A stretch of DNA of 64,000 bases from Nocardioides sp. Soil805 (GTDB lineage: Bacteria > Actinomycetota > Actinomycetes > Propionibacteriales > Nocardioidaceae): assembly GCF_001429625.1 (NCBI RefSeq), contig NZ_LMSU01000006.1:133187-197186 (forward strand), in the 5' to 3' direction. The notes beneath the pieces were generated by a model. It worked only from the letters and a program-made list of their open reading frames with translations. It ran no database searches and was not told where the DNA came from. Positions 24,084-32,619 of this stretch are shown piece after piece; within the stretch, counting starts at the first letter, position 1, and every line of letters begins with the position of its first letter. The translations under genes and the position numbers were made by a program.

Positions 24084-25778
24084 TCAGATGCCGAAGGTGC
24101 TGCGCGGGTAGGCCGCCTCGACGTCGGTGATGACGTTGACGAGGTAGGGCACGCCCGACGCGTACGCGCGGTCCAGCGCCGGCCCGATCTGCTTCGGGTC
24201 GGTGACGGTCTCCCCGGCCCCGCCGAGGGCGGAGACCACCTGGTCGTACGCCGTGCGCTGGGCGAGGTCGGCCACCACGTCGTACCCGTAGAGCATCTGC
24301 ATCGGGCCCTTCTCCAGCCCCCAGGCGGAGTTGTTGCCCATCAGCATCACGACGGGCAGGTCGTGGCGGACCAGGGTGTCCACGTCCATGAGGGAGAAGC
24401 CGGCCGCTCCGTCGCCGAGCAGCAGGGTGACCTGCGCGGACGGGCGCGCCAGCCGTGCGGCGATCGCCGCGCCCAGGCCGGCCCCGAGGCAGCCGTAGGG
24501 CCCGGGGTCGAGCCAGCCGCCGGGGCGCCGGGGCTCGACGAACTTGCCGGCGAAGCTGACGAAGTCGCCGCCGTCGCCGATCACCACCGAGTCGTCGGCC
24601 AGGCGGGGCAGGAGCTCGCCGTAGATGCGGGCCGGGTGGATGGGGTCGGCCTCGGCGGTGAGCAGCTCGCTGTCGCGGGCCACGGTGGCCCGGACGACGT
24701 CGCCGAGCTCACCGGCCCAGGCGGACCAGTCGCCGCGACGGCCGCGTTGCACGGGCTCGAGCAGCCCGTCGAGGACCGAGGACAGGTCGCCGGCCACGGA
24801 GGCGGCCAGGTCGGCGTGCGGGGAGAGCTGGCCGGGGGAGTCGGCGACGTGGACGACGCGGGCCGGGGTCGCACCGTCCTTGCCGCCGAAGACGCCGTAC
24901 CCGAGGCGGAAGTCGAGCGGGGTGCCGACCACCACGACGAGGTCGGCGCCGTTGATGGCGGCGCCGCGCGCCTTGGTGACGAGCAGCGGGTGCCCGCCGG
25001 GCACGATGCCGCGGCCCATGCCGTTGGTGAGGGTCGGGATGCCCAGCGCCTCCACGAAGCGCAGGGCCGCCTCCTCGGCGCGGTCGGCCCACACGTCGGT
25101 GCCCAGGACGAGCAGCGGGCGGGTGGCCTCGGCGAGGAGGCGCGCGACCGCCGCGAGGTCGTCGCCGTCGGGCTCGAGCCGCGGCGCGGGCGTCCCGGTG
25201 GCGACGGGGCCCGATGCGGAGTTGAAGAACTCGTCCATGGGGATGTCGACGAAGACCGGTCCGCGGTGGGACGACCGCGCAGCGGTGAAGGCGTCGTCCA
25301 TGCCGGCCGCGACCTCGGCCGCGGTGTGCAGGGTGCGGGCCTGCTTGGTGATCGAGTCGACGATGGGCAGGTGGTCGATCTCCTGGAGGGCCCCGGAGCC
25401 CCAGCGGCCGGCCGGGGCGCGGCCGCCGACCACGACCATGGGGGAGCCGTTGAACTGCGCCTGCGCCATGGCGGAGACGCCGTTGGTCACGCCGGGGCCG
25501 GCGGTCAGCACCGCAAGTCCGGGCACTCGGGTCAGCTTGCCGGTGGCCTCGGCCGCGAACGCCGCGGTCTGCTCGTGGCGCACGTCCAGCAGCCGCATCG
25601 GAGGCTCCGCCTTGACCGCGCCGTCGTACATCGGGAAGACGTGGGCGCCGGACAGCGTGAACATGGTCTCGACGCCGTGGGCGCGGGCGGCGGCCACGGC
25701 GAGCTCGCCGCTGTGTCCGGTGATCCCACCGTCGGTCTGCGGGGCGGCGGGCGGGGTCGCTGCGGTCTCGTCGCTCAT
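24084..25778 (-). CDS. Thiamine-diphosphate enzyme, acetolactate synthase-like (IlvG/IlvB paralogue)
   Basis: A 564-residue ThDP enzyme with the three-domain layout of acetolactate synthase. The catalytic Glu lies in LDVRHEQTAAFAAEATGK, the middle domain contains LLVLGTDVWADRAEEAAL, and the ThDP-Mg motif is GDGAAGFSLMDVDTL...MGNN. No small regulatory subunit (ilvN) and no ilvC lie nearby, so it is probably not the main branched-chain biosynthetic enzyme. A decarboxylase or carboligase role with an unknown 2-keto acid is equally possible. Confidence 0.8.
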   Translation of the reverse strand: MSDETAATPPAAPQTDGGITGHSGELAVAAARAHGVETMFTLSGAHVFPMYDGAVKAEPPMRLLDVRHEQTAAFAAEATGKLTRVPGLAVLTAGPGVTNGVSAMAQAQFNGSPMVVVGGRAPAGRWGSGALQEIDHLPIVDSITKQARTLHTAAEVAAGMDDAFTAARSSHRGPVFVDIPMDEFFNSASGPVATGTPAPRLEPDGDDLAAVARLLAEATRPLLVLGTDVWADRAEEAALRFVEALGIPTLTNGMGRGIVPGGHPLLVTKARGAAINGADLVVVVGTPLDFRLGYGVFGGKDGATPARVVHVADSPGQLSPHADLAASVAGDLSSVLDGLLEPVQRGRRGDWSAWAGELGDVVRATVARDSELLTAEADPIHPARIYGELLPRLADDSVVIGDGGDFVSFAGKFVEPRRPGGWLDPGPYGCLGAGLGAAIAARLARPSAQVTLLLGDGAAGFSLMDVDTLVRHDLPVVMLMGNNSAWGLEKGPMQMLYGYDVVADLAQRTAYDQVVSALGGAGETVTDPKQIGPALDRAYASGVPYLVNVITDVEAAYPRSTFGI

Positions 25779-25793
25779 GCAGCGCAGGCTAGT

Positions 25794-26648
25794 TCACCCG
25801 GGGTGGTGCGACCCGAGATAGTGCGGGTTGGTCTGCCGGAGGACGTCGACGAGGACCAGGATCAGGTCGGGTCGCACCTGGGGCGGGTCCGGGGCGAGGC
25901 TGAGCTGGAGGTAGAGCGCGCGCAGGAACGCCTGGGCGTTGCCGGCGTCGAGGTAGGGGTCGCGGTCCTCGGTGCCGCCGAGGTGGTGGGCCGCCGCGGC
26001 GATCCGGTTGACCCAGGGCTCCAGCACCTTGAGGCCCACGACGTTGCGGCGCAGGACCCGCATGGTGGCCGTCGCCATCCGGTCGGGCTCCCCGGAGGTC
26101 AGCAGTCCGGTGTCGCGGGCCAGCAGCCGGTCGGCGAGCACGTCGAGGAGCACCGTCAGCTCGTTGGCGGCGAGGTGGGGGGAGGTGGCGAGGACGCCGA
26201 TCGCGTCGGCGCCGTGGGCCACCGCGTGGGCCCAGCCCTTGCCGGTGACGTAGCCGCGGGTGTCGCGCTCGCGGAGGTACCAGGTGGCGATCTGGTCGCC
26301 CCACTGCAGGACCTTGCCCGAGGTGAGGAGGTGCTCGGAGGTGCCGCGGTCGAGGCACTCGGCCAGCACCAGGACCGAGAAGGCGCGGCGGAAGACGGAG
26401 TCGGTGCCTTCCTCGCCCAGGCCGACCGTGAGCCCGGCGGCCATGCCGTCGCCCAGACCGGGGAGCAGGTCGTCGTAGACCCCGCGCTCGACCCAGGTGG
26501 CCAACGCCGGGTAGGCGATCCCGTCGCGCTGCTCGGGATCGGGGGAGCCGAGCATCGCCGTGAGCTCGGCCGTGAGGTCGTCGAGCGGGCGGTCCGAGGG
26601 AACCTCGAGACCCCGTTGCACGACGCTGCGCCAGTAGCCGGTGGGCAT
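25794..26648 (-). CDS. DUF2785 family protein
   Basis: A 284-residue all-helical protein of the DUF2785 family. It contains LATWVERGVYDDLL, the conserved WYLRERDTRGYVTGKGWAHA block and the HGADAIGVLATSPHL block, and ends with QTNPHY. The function of the family is unknown. The ATG at 26648 has AGGA 8 bases upstream; the ATG at 26657 is too close to that site. Confidence 0.82.
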   Translation of the reverse strand: MPTGYWRSVVQRGLEVPSDRPLDDLTAELTAMLGSPDPEQRDGIAYPALATWVERGVYDDLLPGLGDGMAAGLTVGLGEEGTDSVFRRAFSVLVLAECLDRGTSEHLLTSGKVLQWGDQIATWYLRERDTRGYVTGKGWAHAVAHGADAIGVLATSPHLAANELTVLLDVLADRLLARDTGLLTSGEPDRMATATMRVLRRNVVGLKVLEPWVNRIAAAAHHLGGTEDRDPYLDAGNAQAFLRALYLQLSLAPDPPQVRPDLILVLVDVLRQTNPHYLGSHHPG

Positions 26649-26704
26649 GCGGCACATCCTGCCAGCAGGCTCCGACGACGGCGAACCGGCCCGGGCCCGG
26701 CCCC

Positions 26705-26710
26705 TAGGCT
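26705..26710 (+). promoter_or_regulatory. -10 hexamer of pdtaS (leaderless)
   Basis: TAGGCT is followed by six bases and then the GTG at 26717. Confidence 0.5.
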
Positions 26711-26716
26711 GGGCCC

Positions 26717-28198
26717 GTGCCGTCCCTGCAGGAGCTCGCCCGAGCCCACTCCGACCTCGACGACGCGGACGTCGCGTGGCTCCACCTGCTCATGGCGGAC
26801 TGGCAGATCATCGCCGACCTGTCCTTCGCGGACCTCGTGCTGTGGCTGCCCGACCGCGAGGGGCGCGGGTTCTGGGCCGCCGGCCAGATGCGTCCGACCA
26901 CGGGACCCACGGCCCTCACCGACGACGTGCTCGGCACCTTCATCCCCTCCGGGCGGCGCCGGATGCTGGACGAGGCGCACGCCACCGGCCGCCTGGTGCG
27001 CGAGGGCGACCCGGAGTGGCGCGACGACGTCCCGGTCCGGGTCGAGGTGATCCCCGTGCGCCGAGCGGGCCGCCTGATCGCCCTGGTGGCCCGCAACACG
27101 AACCTGCTGGGGGTCCGGACGCCGAGCCGCCTCGAGCTCTCCTACCTCCAGACGGCGGCCGAGCTGACGCAGATGATCGCCGGCGGCTGGTTCCCGTACG
27201 ACGGACAGCGCAGCGACCACGCCGACTCACCGCGGGTGGGGGACGGCTTCGTCCGGCTCGACGACGCGGGCCGGGTCGTCTACGCGAGCCCGAACGCGTT
27301 GTCGGTCTACCGGCGCCTCGGCCTGACCGGGGACCTGACGCACCACAGCCTGGCCGACCTGACGCGCGAGCTGGTGCCGCCGCGGCGACGTCCCGACGAG
27401 GAGACGCTCAGCGCCGTGCTCTCCGGCCAGGCCGACCGCGACACCGAGGTCGGGACCGACCAGGTGAGCCTCATCCTGCGCAGCATCCCGCTGCGGCCCG
27501 AGGGGGAGCGGATCGGTGCCCTCGTGCTGCTGCGCGACGTGACGGACCTGCGCCGGCGCGACCGCGAGCTGGTCACCAAGGACGCCACGATCCGCGAGAT
27601 CCACCACCGGGTGAAGAACAACCTCCAGACCGTGGCGGCCCTGCTGCGCCTCCAGGCCCGCCGCATCGAGCAGCCCGAGGCACGGGCGGCGCTCGAGGAG
27701 GCGGTGCGCCGGGTGGGGTCGATCGCCATCGTCCACGAGACGCTCAGCCAGGCCGTCGAGGAGCACGTCGACTTCGACGAGGTCGCCGACCGGCTGGGCC
27801 GGATGGTGACCGACGTGTCGGTCGTCGGCGCCTCGGTCCGGGTGGTGCGTCGCGGCAGCTTCGGCGTGCTCGCCTCCGAGGTCGCGACACCCCTGGCGAT
27901 GGTGATCACCGAGGCGCTGCAGAACGCCGCCGAGCACGGCTACGCCGTACCGGGGACCGAGGGGACGACGCAGCCGGGCACCATCGAGCTCGCCGCCCGC
28001 AGCGAGCGGGGACGGCTGGTGGTGACCATCACCGACGACGGCCGGGGGCTGCCCGACGGCTTCGACCTCGAGGCGTCGACGAGCCTGGGGCTGACCATCG
28101 TGCGGACGCTGGTCGAGTCCGAGCTCGGCGGCAGCCTCGAGATGGGACCGGCGCCGGGCGGCGGGACCCGGGTGCGGATCGCGCTGCCGCTGACCTGA
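26717..28198 (+). CDS. pdtaS: Sensor histidine kinase PdtaS (HisKA_2/HWE-type)
   Basis: A 493-residue soluble kinase. An N-terminal GAF-like domain (about 1-150) and a PAS domain (about 175-290) precede the HisKA_2 phospho-site EIHHRVKNNLQTVAALLRL. The ATPase domain then shows ITEALQNAAEHGY, DDGRGLPDG and a final GGGTRVRIALPL. In M. tuberculosis PdtaS pairs with the RNA-binding antiterminator PdtaR, lies next to whiB1, and controls copper/nitric-oxide responses and rhodomycin-type genes. No pdtaR lies in this window. There are no membrane segments. Confidence 0.93.
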   Translation: MPSLQELARAHSDLDDADVAWLHLLMADWQIIADLSFADLVLWLPDREGRGFWAAGQMRPTTGPTALTDDVLGTFIPSGRRRMLDEAHATGRLVREGDPEWRDDVPVRVEVIPVRRAGRLIALVARNTNLLGVRTPSRLELSYLQTAAELTQMIAGGWFPYDGQRSDHADSPRVGDGFVRLDDAGRVVYASPNALSVYRRLGLTGDLTHHSLADLTRELVPPRRRPDEETLSAVLSGQADRDTEVGTDQVSLILRSIPLRPEGERIGALVLLRDVTDLRRRDRELVTKDATIREIHHRVKNNLQTVAALLRLQARRIEQPEARAALEEAVRRVGSIAIVHETLSQAVEEHVDFDEVADRLGRMVTDVSVVGASVRVVRRGSFGVLASEVATPLAMVITEALQNAAEHGYAVPGTEGTTQPGTIELAARSERGRLVVTITDDGRGLPDGFDLEASTSLGLTIVRTLVESELGGSLEMGPAPGGGTRVRIALPLT

Positions 28199-28231
28199 GC
28201 AGCGCTGACCCGTCCGGGCCGTGCCGAGGTG

Positions 28232-28483
28232 TCAGGCGGTGCGGATCCGGGCGCGCGCGTTGCGACGCTTCAGCGCCCGGCGCTCGTCCTCGCTGAGGCC
28301 ACCCCAGACGCCGTGGTCCTGACCGGCCTCGAGGGCCCAGGCGAGGCACTGGTCGCGCACCTCGCACCGTCGGCACACCTGCTTGGCCTCCTCGATCTGG
28401 AGGATGGCCGGACCGGTGTTTCCGATCGGGAAGAACAGCTCCGGGTCCTCGTCGAGACAGGCTGAACGGCTGCGCCAATCCAT
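28232..28483 (-). CDS. whiB1: WhiB1-type iron-sulfur transcription factor
   Basis: An 83-residue Wbl protein. The four cluster cysteines are Cys9, Cys37, Cys40 and Cys46, the same positions as in M. tuberculosis WhiB1. The GVWGG turn and the basic tail ALKRRNARAR follow. The MDWRSRSACLDEDPELFFP start fixes the ATG at 28483; the upstream in-frame Met at 28507 adds residues not seen in the family. WhiB1 binds the primary sigma factor and senses nitric oxide through its 4Fe-4S cluster. It is convergent with pdtaS, as in mycobacteria. Confidence 0.95.
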   Translation of the reverse strand: MDWRSRSACLDEDPELFFPIGNTGPAILQIEEAKQVCRRCEVRDQCLAWALEAGQDHGVWGGLSEDERRALKRRNARARIRTA

Positions 28484-28677
28484 GGCAGGGGGTTCCTCTT
28501 TCTTCACGCGATGGCTGTGTGCGGGCAGTCAGCGGAGCCCGGGCGCTCGGGAGGTGCCTGGGTTGTGGGCACCAGAAAGTGAACTCCCCCAAAGAGCGCA
28601 CCCCAAGACTCGCAAGAGACGGGGCGCAGCACAACCCCCCTGCGAGGTCACTTCCGTCACAGCCGGGGGCTGCGACC

Positions 28678-28683
28678 TAGGGT
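28678..28683 (+). promoter_or_regulatory. -10 hexamer deciding the start at 28690
   Basis: TAGGGT is followed by six bases and then GTG 28690. It rules out the other in-frame GTG at 28684, which would touch the -10 box. Confidence 0.55.
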
Positions 28684-28689
28684 GTGGGC

Positions 28690-29070
28690 GTGACACAGCG
28701 ACCCCCCAGCCCCGCCCCGCTCGTGACCGCGGCGTCGCTCGCAGCCCTGGAGGGGGTCGTCATCCTGGCCCTCGCGGTCCTCGAGGTGGCCTCGCTCACG
28801 GGCGGCCGGTTGACCATGGGCCTGACCACCACGCTGTTCTTCGCGGCGTACGGCGGTTTCCTGCTGGTATGCGCGTGGGCCATCACCCACGGCGGCGCCT
28901 GGGCGCGCGGGCCGATCCTGCTGGCCCAGCTGATCCAGCTGGGCCTGGCCTGGAACCTGCGGGGCGGCGCCACGACCGTGCTGTCGCTGGGGATCGGGAT
29001 CGTGGCCCTGGTCGTGATCGCCGGGATCATCCACCCGCGCAGCATCGAGGCGCTCGAGTCCCAGCGCTGA
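28690..29070 (+). CDS. Small membrane protein of unknown function
   Basis: A 126-residue protein with four predicted membrane helices (about residues 12-35, 43-65, 72-88 and 95-118), for example LAALEGVVILALAVLEVASL and VLSLGIGIVALVVIAGIIH. It ends in a short charged tail. It resembles small actinobacterial membrane proteins found beside whiB1. No function can be assigned. It converges on the sigma factor gene with 25 bases between. Confidence 0.75.
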   Translation: MTQRPPSPAPLVTAASLAALEGVVILALAVLEVASLTGGRLTMGLTTTLFFAAYGGFLLVCAWAITHGGAWARGPILLAQLIQLGLAWNLRGGATTVLSLGIGIVALVVIAGIIHPRSIEALESQR

Positions 29071-29095
29071 GCCGCGGCGCAGGGCGGCTCCGGGG

Positions 29096-29929
29096 CTACT
29101 CCGCCTCGAGCGAGGTGCGCAGCTGCGCCAGGGTCTTGGTGAGGAGTCGCGACACGTGCATCTGCGAGACCCCGATCTCCTCGGCGATCTGCGACTGGGT
29201 CATGTTCTTGAAGAACCGCAGCAGCAGGATCCGCTTCTCCCGGGCACCCAGGCCCTCGAGGAGCGGCTTGATCGACTCGCGGATCTCGACGTGCTCGAGC
29301 CCCTCGTCGTCGACCCCGAGCGTGTCGAGCATGCTCGGCGGGCCGTCGTCGGAGCTGTCGGAGGCGTCCAGGGACAGGGTCGAGTAGGCGTTGCTCGACT
29401 CCATCCCCTCGATGATCTCCTCGACGGTGCAGCCGATGGCCTCGGCGAGCTCGCGCGGGGTGGGGGAGCGGCCCAGCTTCTGGGTCAGCTCGGCGGTCGC
29501 CGTACCGATCTGCATGCGCAGCTCCTGCAGGCGGCGCGGGACCCGGATGGCCCACCCCTTGTCGCGGAAGTAGCGCTTGATCTCGCCGATGATCGTCGGG
29601 GTCGCGTACGTCGAGAACTCGACGCCCCGGTCGGTCTCGAAGCGGTCGATGGCCTTGATGAGGCCGATGGTGCCCACCTGGACGAGGTCCTCGTGCGGCT
29701 CCCCGCGGTTGCGGAAGCGCCGGGCGCAGTGCTCGACCAGCGGCAGGTGCAGGTGCACGAGCGCATCGCGCGCGCTGCCCCGGGACGCGGTCGAGCCGTC
29801 CTCGTCACGCATCTGACCGAACAGCTGCGCGCTGCGCTGGCGAGTCACCTCGATGCGCGTCGGCACCGTCTCCGTCGGCTCCGTGGTGTCCCCCTCCACC
29901 GAGCCGTCCCCCGTGATGTCGTGGCTCAT
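29096..29929 (-). CDS. SigF/SigB-family (group III) sigma factor
   Basis: A 277-residue stress-type sigma factor with regions 2, 3 and 4. Region 2 reads HLPLVEHCARRFRNRGEPHE and DLVQVGTIGLIKAIDRF; region 2.4 shows FSTYATPTIIGEIKRYFRD; region 3 KGWAIRVPRRLQELRMQIG; region 4 LGAREKRILLLRFF...SQIAEEIGVSQMHVSRLL. Its start lies one base after the stop of the upstream anti-sigma gene, so it is co-transcribed and held by that partner. Confidence 0.92.
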   Translation of the reverse strand: MSHDITGDGSVEGDTTEPTETVPTRIEVTRQRSAQLFGQMRDEDGSTASRGSARDALVHLHLPLVEHCARRFRNRGEPHEDLVQVGTIGLIKAIDRFETDRGVEFSTYATPTIIGEIKRYFRDKGWAIRVPRRLQELRMQIGTATAELTQKLGRSPTPRELAEAIGCTVEEIIEGMESSNAYSTLSLDASDSSDDGPPSMLDTLGVDDEGLEHVEIRESIKPLLEGLGAREKRILLLRFFKNMTQSQIAEEIGVSQMHVSRLLTKTLAQLRTSLEAE

Positions 29930-29930
29930 C

Positions 29931-30362
29931 TCAGAGCTCGGCGCCCGCCGTGTCGTCCGCCCCCACGGCACCCACCTGGCTCGACATGCGGAAGCGCACC
30001 ACGAAGTGACCGCGGGCCGAGGTCACCGTGGCCTCGGAGGCCAGGGTGTCGAGCACCTGCCAGGCGAAGCTGTCGTAGTCCGGTGCCGGGTCGTCGCTCG
30101 CCTGCGTCTCGACCTCGATGGCGAGCGTGCCGGCGCCGAGGTGGAAGCGGCAGGTGAGGTCGGCGCCCGGGTCGGCCTCGGGGAGCACCAGCGCGAGGGC
30201 CTCGCCGACCGCGATGCGCAGCTCCTCGATGTCGTCCATCGTGAAGTCCAGGCGCGCGGCCAGGCCGGCCGTCGTCGTCCGGAGCACCGAGGCGTAGGCG
30301 CCGTCGGCGGGCAGCCGGAGCTCGACGTCCGCCCGCGCGTCGGGGTTGTCGTGACTGGACAT
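29931..30362 (-). CDS. RsbW/UsfX-like anti-sigma factor with degenerate ATP-binding boxes
   Basis: A 143-residue GHKL-fold protein directly upstream of the SigF/SigB-type gene. The region DDIEELRIAVGEALALVL aligns with the N-box of RsbW, but the usual Asn of the EA-x-x-N-A motif is absent, and no G-box glycines appear in DYDSFAWQVLDTL. It resembles mycobacterial UsfX, which also departs from RsbW. It should bind the sigma factor; whether it is a kinase for an anti-anti-sigma factor is doubtful. The ATG at 30362 is preferred over a GTG at 30407, because a TAGTGT box (30413-30408) would place the transcript start between them. Confidence 0.8.
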   Translation of the reverse strand: MSSHDNPDARADVELRLPADGAYASVLRTTTAGLAARLDFTMDDIEELRIAVGEALALVLPEADPGADLTCRFHLGAGTLAIEVETQASDDPAPDYDSFAWQVLDTLASEATVTSARGHFVVRFRMSSQVGAVGADDTAGAEL

Positions 30363-30415
30363 GTCCGTGGGGGTCCCGTCCTGGGTCGAGGGCTGGGGGG
30401 TGCGCACACACTAAC

Positions 30416-30449
30416 GGGGCCGGTCGCCACGGGTGTGGCGGCCGGCCCC
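30416..30449. terminator. Strong 15-bp hairpin between sodN and the anti-sigma operon
   Basis: GGGGCCGGTCGCCAC and GTGGCGGCCGGCCCC pair over 15 bases (one G-T) around a 4-base loop. It lies downstream of sodN and upstream of the anti-sigma gene, so it is a likely terminator for sodN transcription. Confidence 0.7.
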
Positions 30450-30460
30450 GTCGTGGGGCA

Positions 30461-30485
30461 AGAAGGCCTGAACGGAGTTCAGGCC
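30461..30485 (-). repeat. Downstream copy of the sodN tail hairpin
   Basis: GGCCTGAAC-GGA-GTTCAGGCC repeats the hairpin found at the end of sodN, 72 bases further downstream on the minus strand. The first 13 bases (AGAAGGCCTGAAC) are identical in both copies. Confidence 0.8.
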
Positions 30486-30532
30486 GTAAGGCGCACGTCC
30501 TGGCCTCGCAAGCTCGGCTCGTCCTCCAGACC

Positions 30533-30561
30533 AGAAGGCCTGAACGAAGTTCAGGCCTTCT
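30533..30561 (-). terminator. Perfect 13-bp hairpin spanning the sodN stop codon
   Basis: AGAAGGCCTGAAC and GTTCAGGCCTTCT pair perfectly around TTC. The stem contains the last sodN codons and the stop codon, so it forms only in RNA free of ribosomes. Confidence 0.7.
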
Positions 30562-30952
30562 TGGTCTCCCAGAAGATCTCGGCGATCTCGTCGATCTTGG
30601 CGAGCAGCTCGTCGGCCTTGCCGGCGTCGAGCTCACCCTTGGTGCCGGAGGCACCGGCCAGCTTGGTGGCCTCGTTGACCAGCGTGTGCAGCTGCGGGTA
30701 CTTCTCGAAGTGCGGGGGCTTGAAGTAGTCGGTCCACAGGACCCACAGGTGGTGCTTGACCAGCTCCGAGCGCTGCTCCTTGATGAGGATCGCGCGGGTG
30801 CGGAAGTCGGGGTCGTCGTTGTCGGCGACCTTGGCGATGATCGCCTTGATCGACTCGGCCTCGATGCGGGCCTGGGCGGGGTCGTAGACGCCGCACGGAA
30901 GGTCGCAGTGCGCCGAGACCTCGACGGTACGGGCAAACAGCTGGGGGAGCAT
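30551..30952 (-). CDS. sodN: Nickel superoxide dismutase
   Basis: A 133-residue Ni-SOD precursor. The 14-residue leader MLPQLFARTVEVSA is followed by the nickel hook HCDLPCGVY, so cleavage before His15 creates the N-terminal His1, Cys2 and Cys6 ligands of the mature enzyme. The rest is the four-helix body ending in FWETKKA. It converts superoxide to peroxide and oxygen in the cytoplasm. The ATG at 30952 is set by the leader; an upstream ATG at 31015 is in the promoter region. The divergent neighbour is the protease that removes the leader. Confidence 0.96.
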   Translation of the reverse strand: MLPQLFARTVEVSAHCDLPCGVYDPAQARIEAESIKAIIAKVADNDDPDFRTRAILIKEQRSELVKHHLWVLWTDYFKPPHFEKYPQLHTLVNEATKLAGASGTKGELDAGKADELLAKIDEIAEIFWETKKA

Positions 30953-31002
30953 CGCAGTCCTCTCAGTGGGTGTGTCGTCGAACGCTTGCGACACTACTCC
31001 GC

Positions 31003-31395
31003 GTGAGGACTCCACGAGACCGGGGTCCCGCCCGTGCGGGTGGGGTCCGCGAGCGCGCGCCGAGGGGCGTGCTCGGGCTGGCCGTCGTACGCGGCCGGTC
31101 CATGGAGCCGACCCTGGAGGAGGGCGACCGGCTCCTCGTCCGGTACGACGCCGTCCCCGCCGCGGGCGGGCTCGTGCTGGCGCGCTTCGCCGACGGCACC
31201 CTGGCGGTCAAGCGGGCCGTCGAGCGGCGGGCGCTGCGCACCGGGGAGCCGGGCTGGTGGCTGCTCTCCGACAACCCCGGCGAGGGCGTCGACTCCCGCC
31301 ACCGCGGACCCGTGGGCGAGGGCGACGTACGGGCCGTGGTGCTGGCCCGCGTGTGGCCCTCACCACGCTTGGGACGGCACCTGACGCGTCCCTGA
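31003..31395 (+). CDS. sodX: Nickel-type SOD maturation protease SodX (S26 family)
   Basis: A 130-residue signal-peptidase-like serine protease. The catalytic Ser lies in RGRSMEPTLEEGDRLLV (Ser33) and the general-base Lys in TLAVKRAV (Lys70). There is no membrane anchor, which fits cytoplasmic cleavage of the SodN leader. It is divergent from sodN, the usual pairing. The GTG at 31003 is chosen; the open frame begins at 30970. Confidence 0.9.
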   Translation: MRTPRDRGPARAGGVRERAPRGVLGLAVVRGRSMEPTLEEGDRLLVRYDAVPAAGGLVLARFADGTLAVKRAVERRALRTGEPGWWLLSDNPGEGVDSRHRGPVGEGDVRAVVLARVWPSPRLGRHLTRP

Positions 31396-31414
31396 GCTGT
31401 GGAAGTATCGCCGC

Positions 31415-32590
31415 ATGGAACCGCAGCACCCGCACGCCGGCGACCCCGTCTTCGACCTCCACGTGGGCGGCAAGATGGAGACCGTGTCGACGGTCGCCCT
31501 CACCGGCCCTGACGAGCTCTCGCTGGCCTACACGCCGGGCGTGGCCCGGGTGTGCGAGGCGATCGCGGCCGACCCGCCGATGACCCAGCACTACACGTGG
31601 GTGCCCAACGTCGTCGCCGTGGTCTCCGACGGCACGGCCGTGCTCGGCCTTGGCGACATCGGGCCTGCCGCCGCGATGCCGGTGATGGAGGGCAAGGCAG
31701 TCCTCTTCAAGCAGTTCGGCGGCGTCGACGCCGTCCCCATCTGCCTCGACACCACCGACGTCGAGGAGATCATCGAGACCGTCGCCCGGCTCGCGCCGAG
31801 CTTCGGCGGGATCAACCTCGAGGACATCTCCGCGCCGCGGTGCTTCGAGATCGAGGACCGCCTCAAGGCGATGCTCGACATCCCCGTCTTCCACGACGAC
31901 CAGCACGGCACCGCCGTGGTGGTCCTCGCGGCCCTCAAGAACGCCCTCCGACTCACCGGTCGCACCGCCGAGGGCACCCGCGTGGTGATCTCCGGCGCCG
32001 GCGCCGCCGGGGTCGCCGTGGCCCGCATCCTGCTCGAGGCCGGCGTCGAGGACCTCGCCGTGATCGACCGCCAGGGCGTGCTCAACTCGCAGCGGTCCGA
32101 CCTGACACCGGTCAAGGCGGCGCTGGCCCGCGACACCGCCGACAAGTTCGGACGCAGCGGCAGCCTGGCCGACGCGATGGCCGGCGCCGACGTCTACATC
32201 GGCGTCTCCGGCGGCTCCGTGCCCGAGGAGATCGTGGCGTCCATGGCGCCCGACGCGATCATCTTCGGCCTGGCCAACCCGACGCCCGAGGTGCACCCCG
32301 ACCTCGCCCACAAGTACGCCCGGGTCGTGGCCACCGGCCGCTCGGACTTCCCCAACCAGATCAACAACGTGCTGGCCTTCCCGGGGATCTTCCGCGGCGC
32401 CTTCGACGTGCACGCCACCGCCATCACCGAGGGCATGAAGCTCGCGGCGGCCAACGCGCTGGCCGACCTGGTCGGCGACGACCTGGCCGCGGACCTCGTC
32501 ATCCCCTCGCCCTTCGACCCGCGCGTCCCCGGCGCGGTCCGCGAGGCCGTCGCCACCGCGGCGCGCCGTGACGGGGTCGCCCGCCGCTGA
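31415..32590 (+). CDS. NAD(P)-dependent malic enzyme (short form)
   Basis: A 391-residue malic enzyme that decarboxylates malate to pyruvate. It has YTPGVARVC near the N-terminus, GDIGPAAAMPVMEGKAVLFK with the catalytic Lys, the metal-binding NLEDISAPRCFEIE, and FHDDQHGTAVVVLAAL. A Rossmann motif ISGAGAAGVAVARIL and the closing IPSPFDPRV follow. The short bacterial form lacks the phosphotransacetylase domain. It starts 20 bases after sodX. Confidence 0.93.
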   Translation: MEPQHPHAGDPVFDLHVGGKMETVSTVALTGPDELSLAYTPGVARVCEAIAADPPMTQHYTWVPNVVAVVSDGTAVLGLGDIGPAAAMPVMEGKAVLFKQFGGVDAVPICLDTTDVEEIIETVARLAPSFGGINLEDISAPRCFEIEDRLKAMLDIPVFHDDQHGTAVVVLAALKNALRLTGRTAEGTRVVISGAGAAGVAVARILLEAGVEDLAVIDRQGVLNSQRSDLTPVKAALARDTADKFGRSGSLADAMAGADVYIGVSGGSVPEEIVASMAPDAIIFGLANPTPEVHPDLAHKYARVVATGRSDFPNQINNVLAFPGIFRGAFDVHATAITEGMKLAAANALADLVGDDLAADLVIPSPFDPRVPGAVREAVATAARRDGVARR

Positions 32591-32619
32591 CGGCCCGGCA
32601 CTGCCGTCCCGCGCCCCGC

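Noticed and set aside
24084-25778. Acetolactate synthase large subunit (ilvB) for branched-chain amino acids
   Set aside because: No ilvN or ilvC is nearby and the neighbours are a GNAT and a thioesterase, so only an acetolactate-synthase-like call is justified.
28484-28689. CRP-type site in the 206-base gap upstream of whiB1
   Set aside because: GTGAC repeats are present but as direct repeats, not the inverted TGTGA-N6-TCACA pattern. Apart from the TAGGGT box at 28678 I see nothing firm in this gap.
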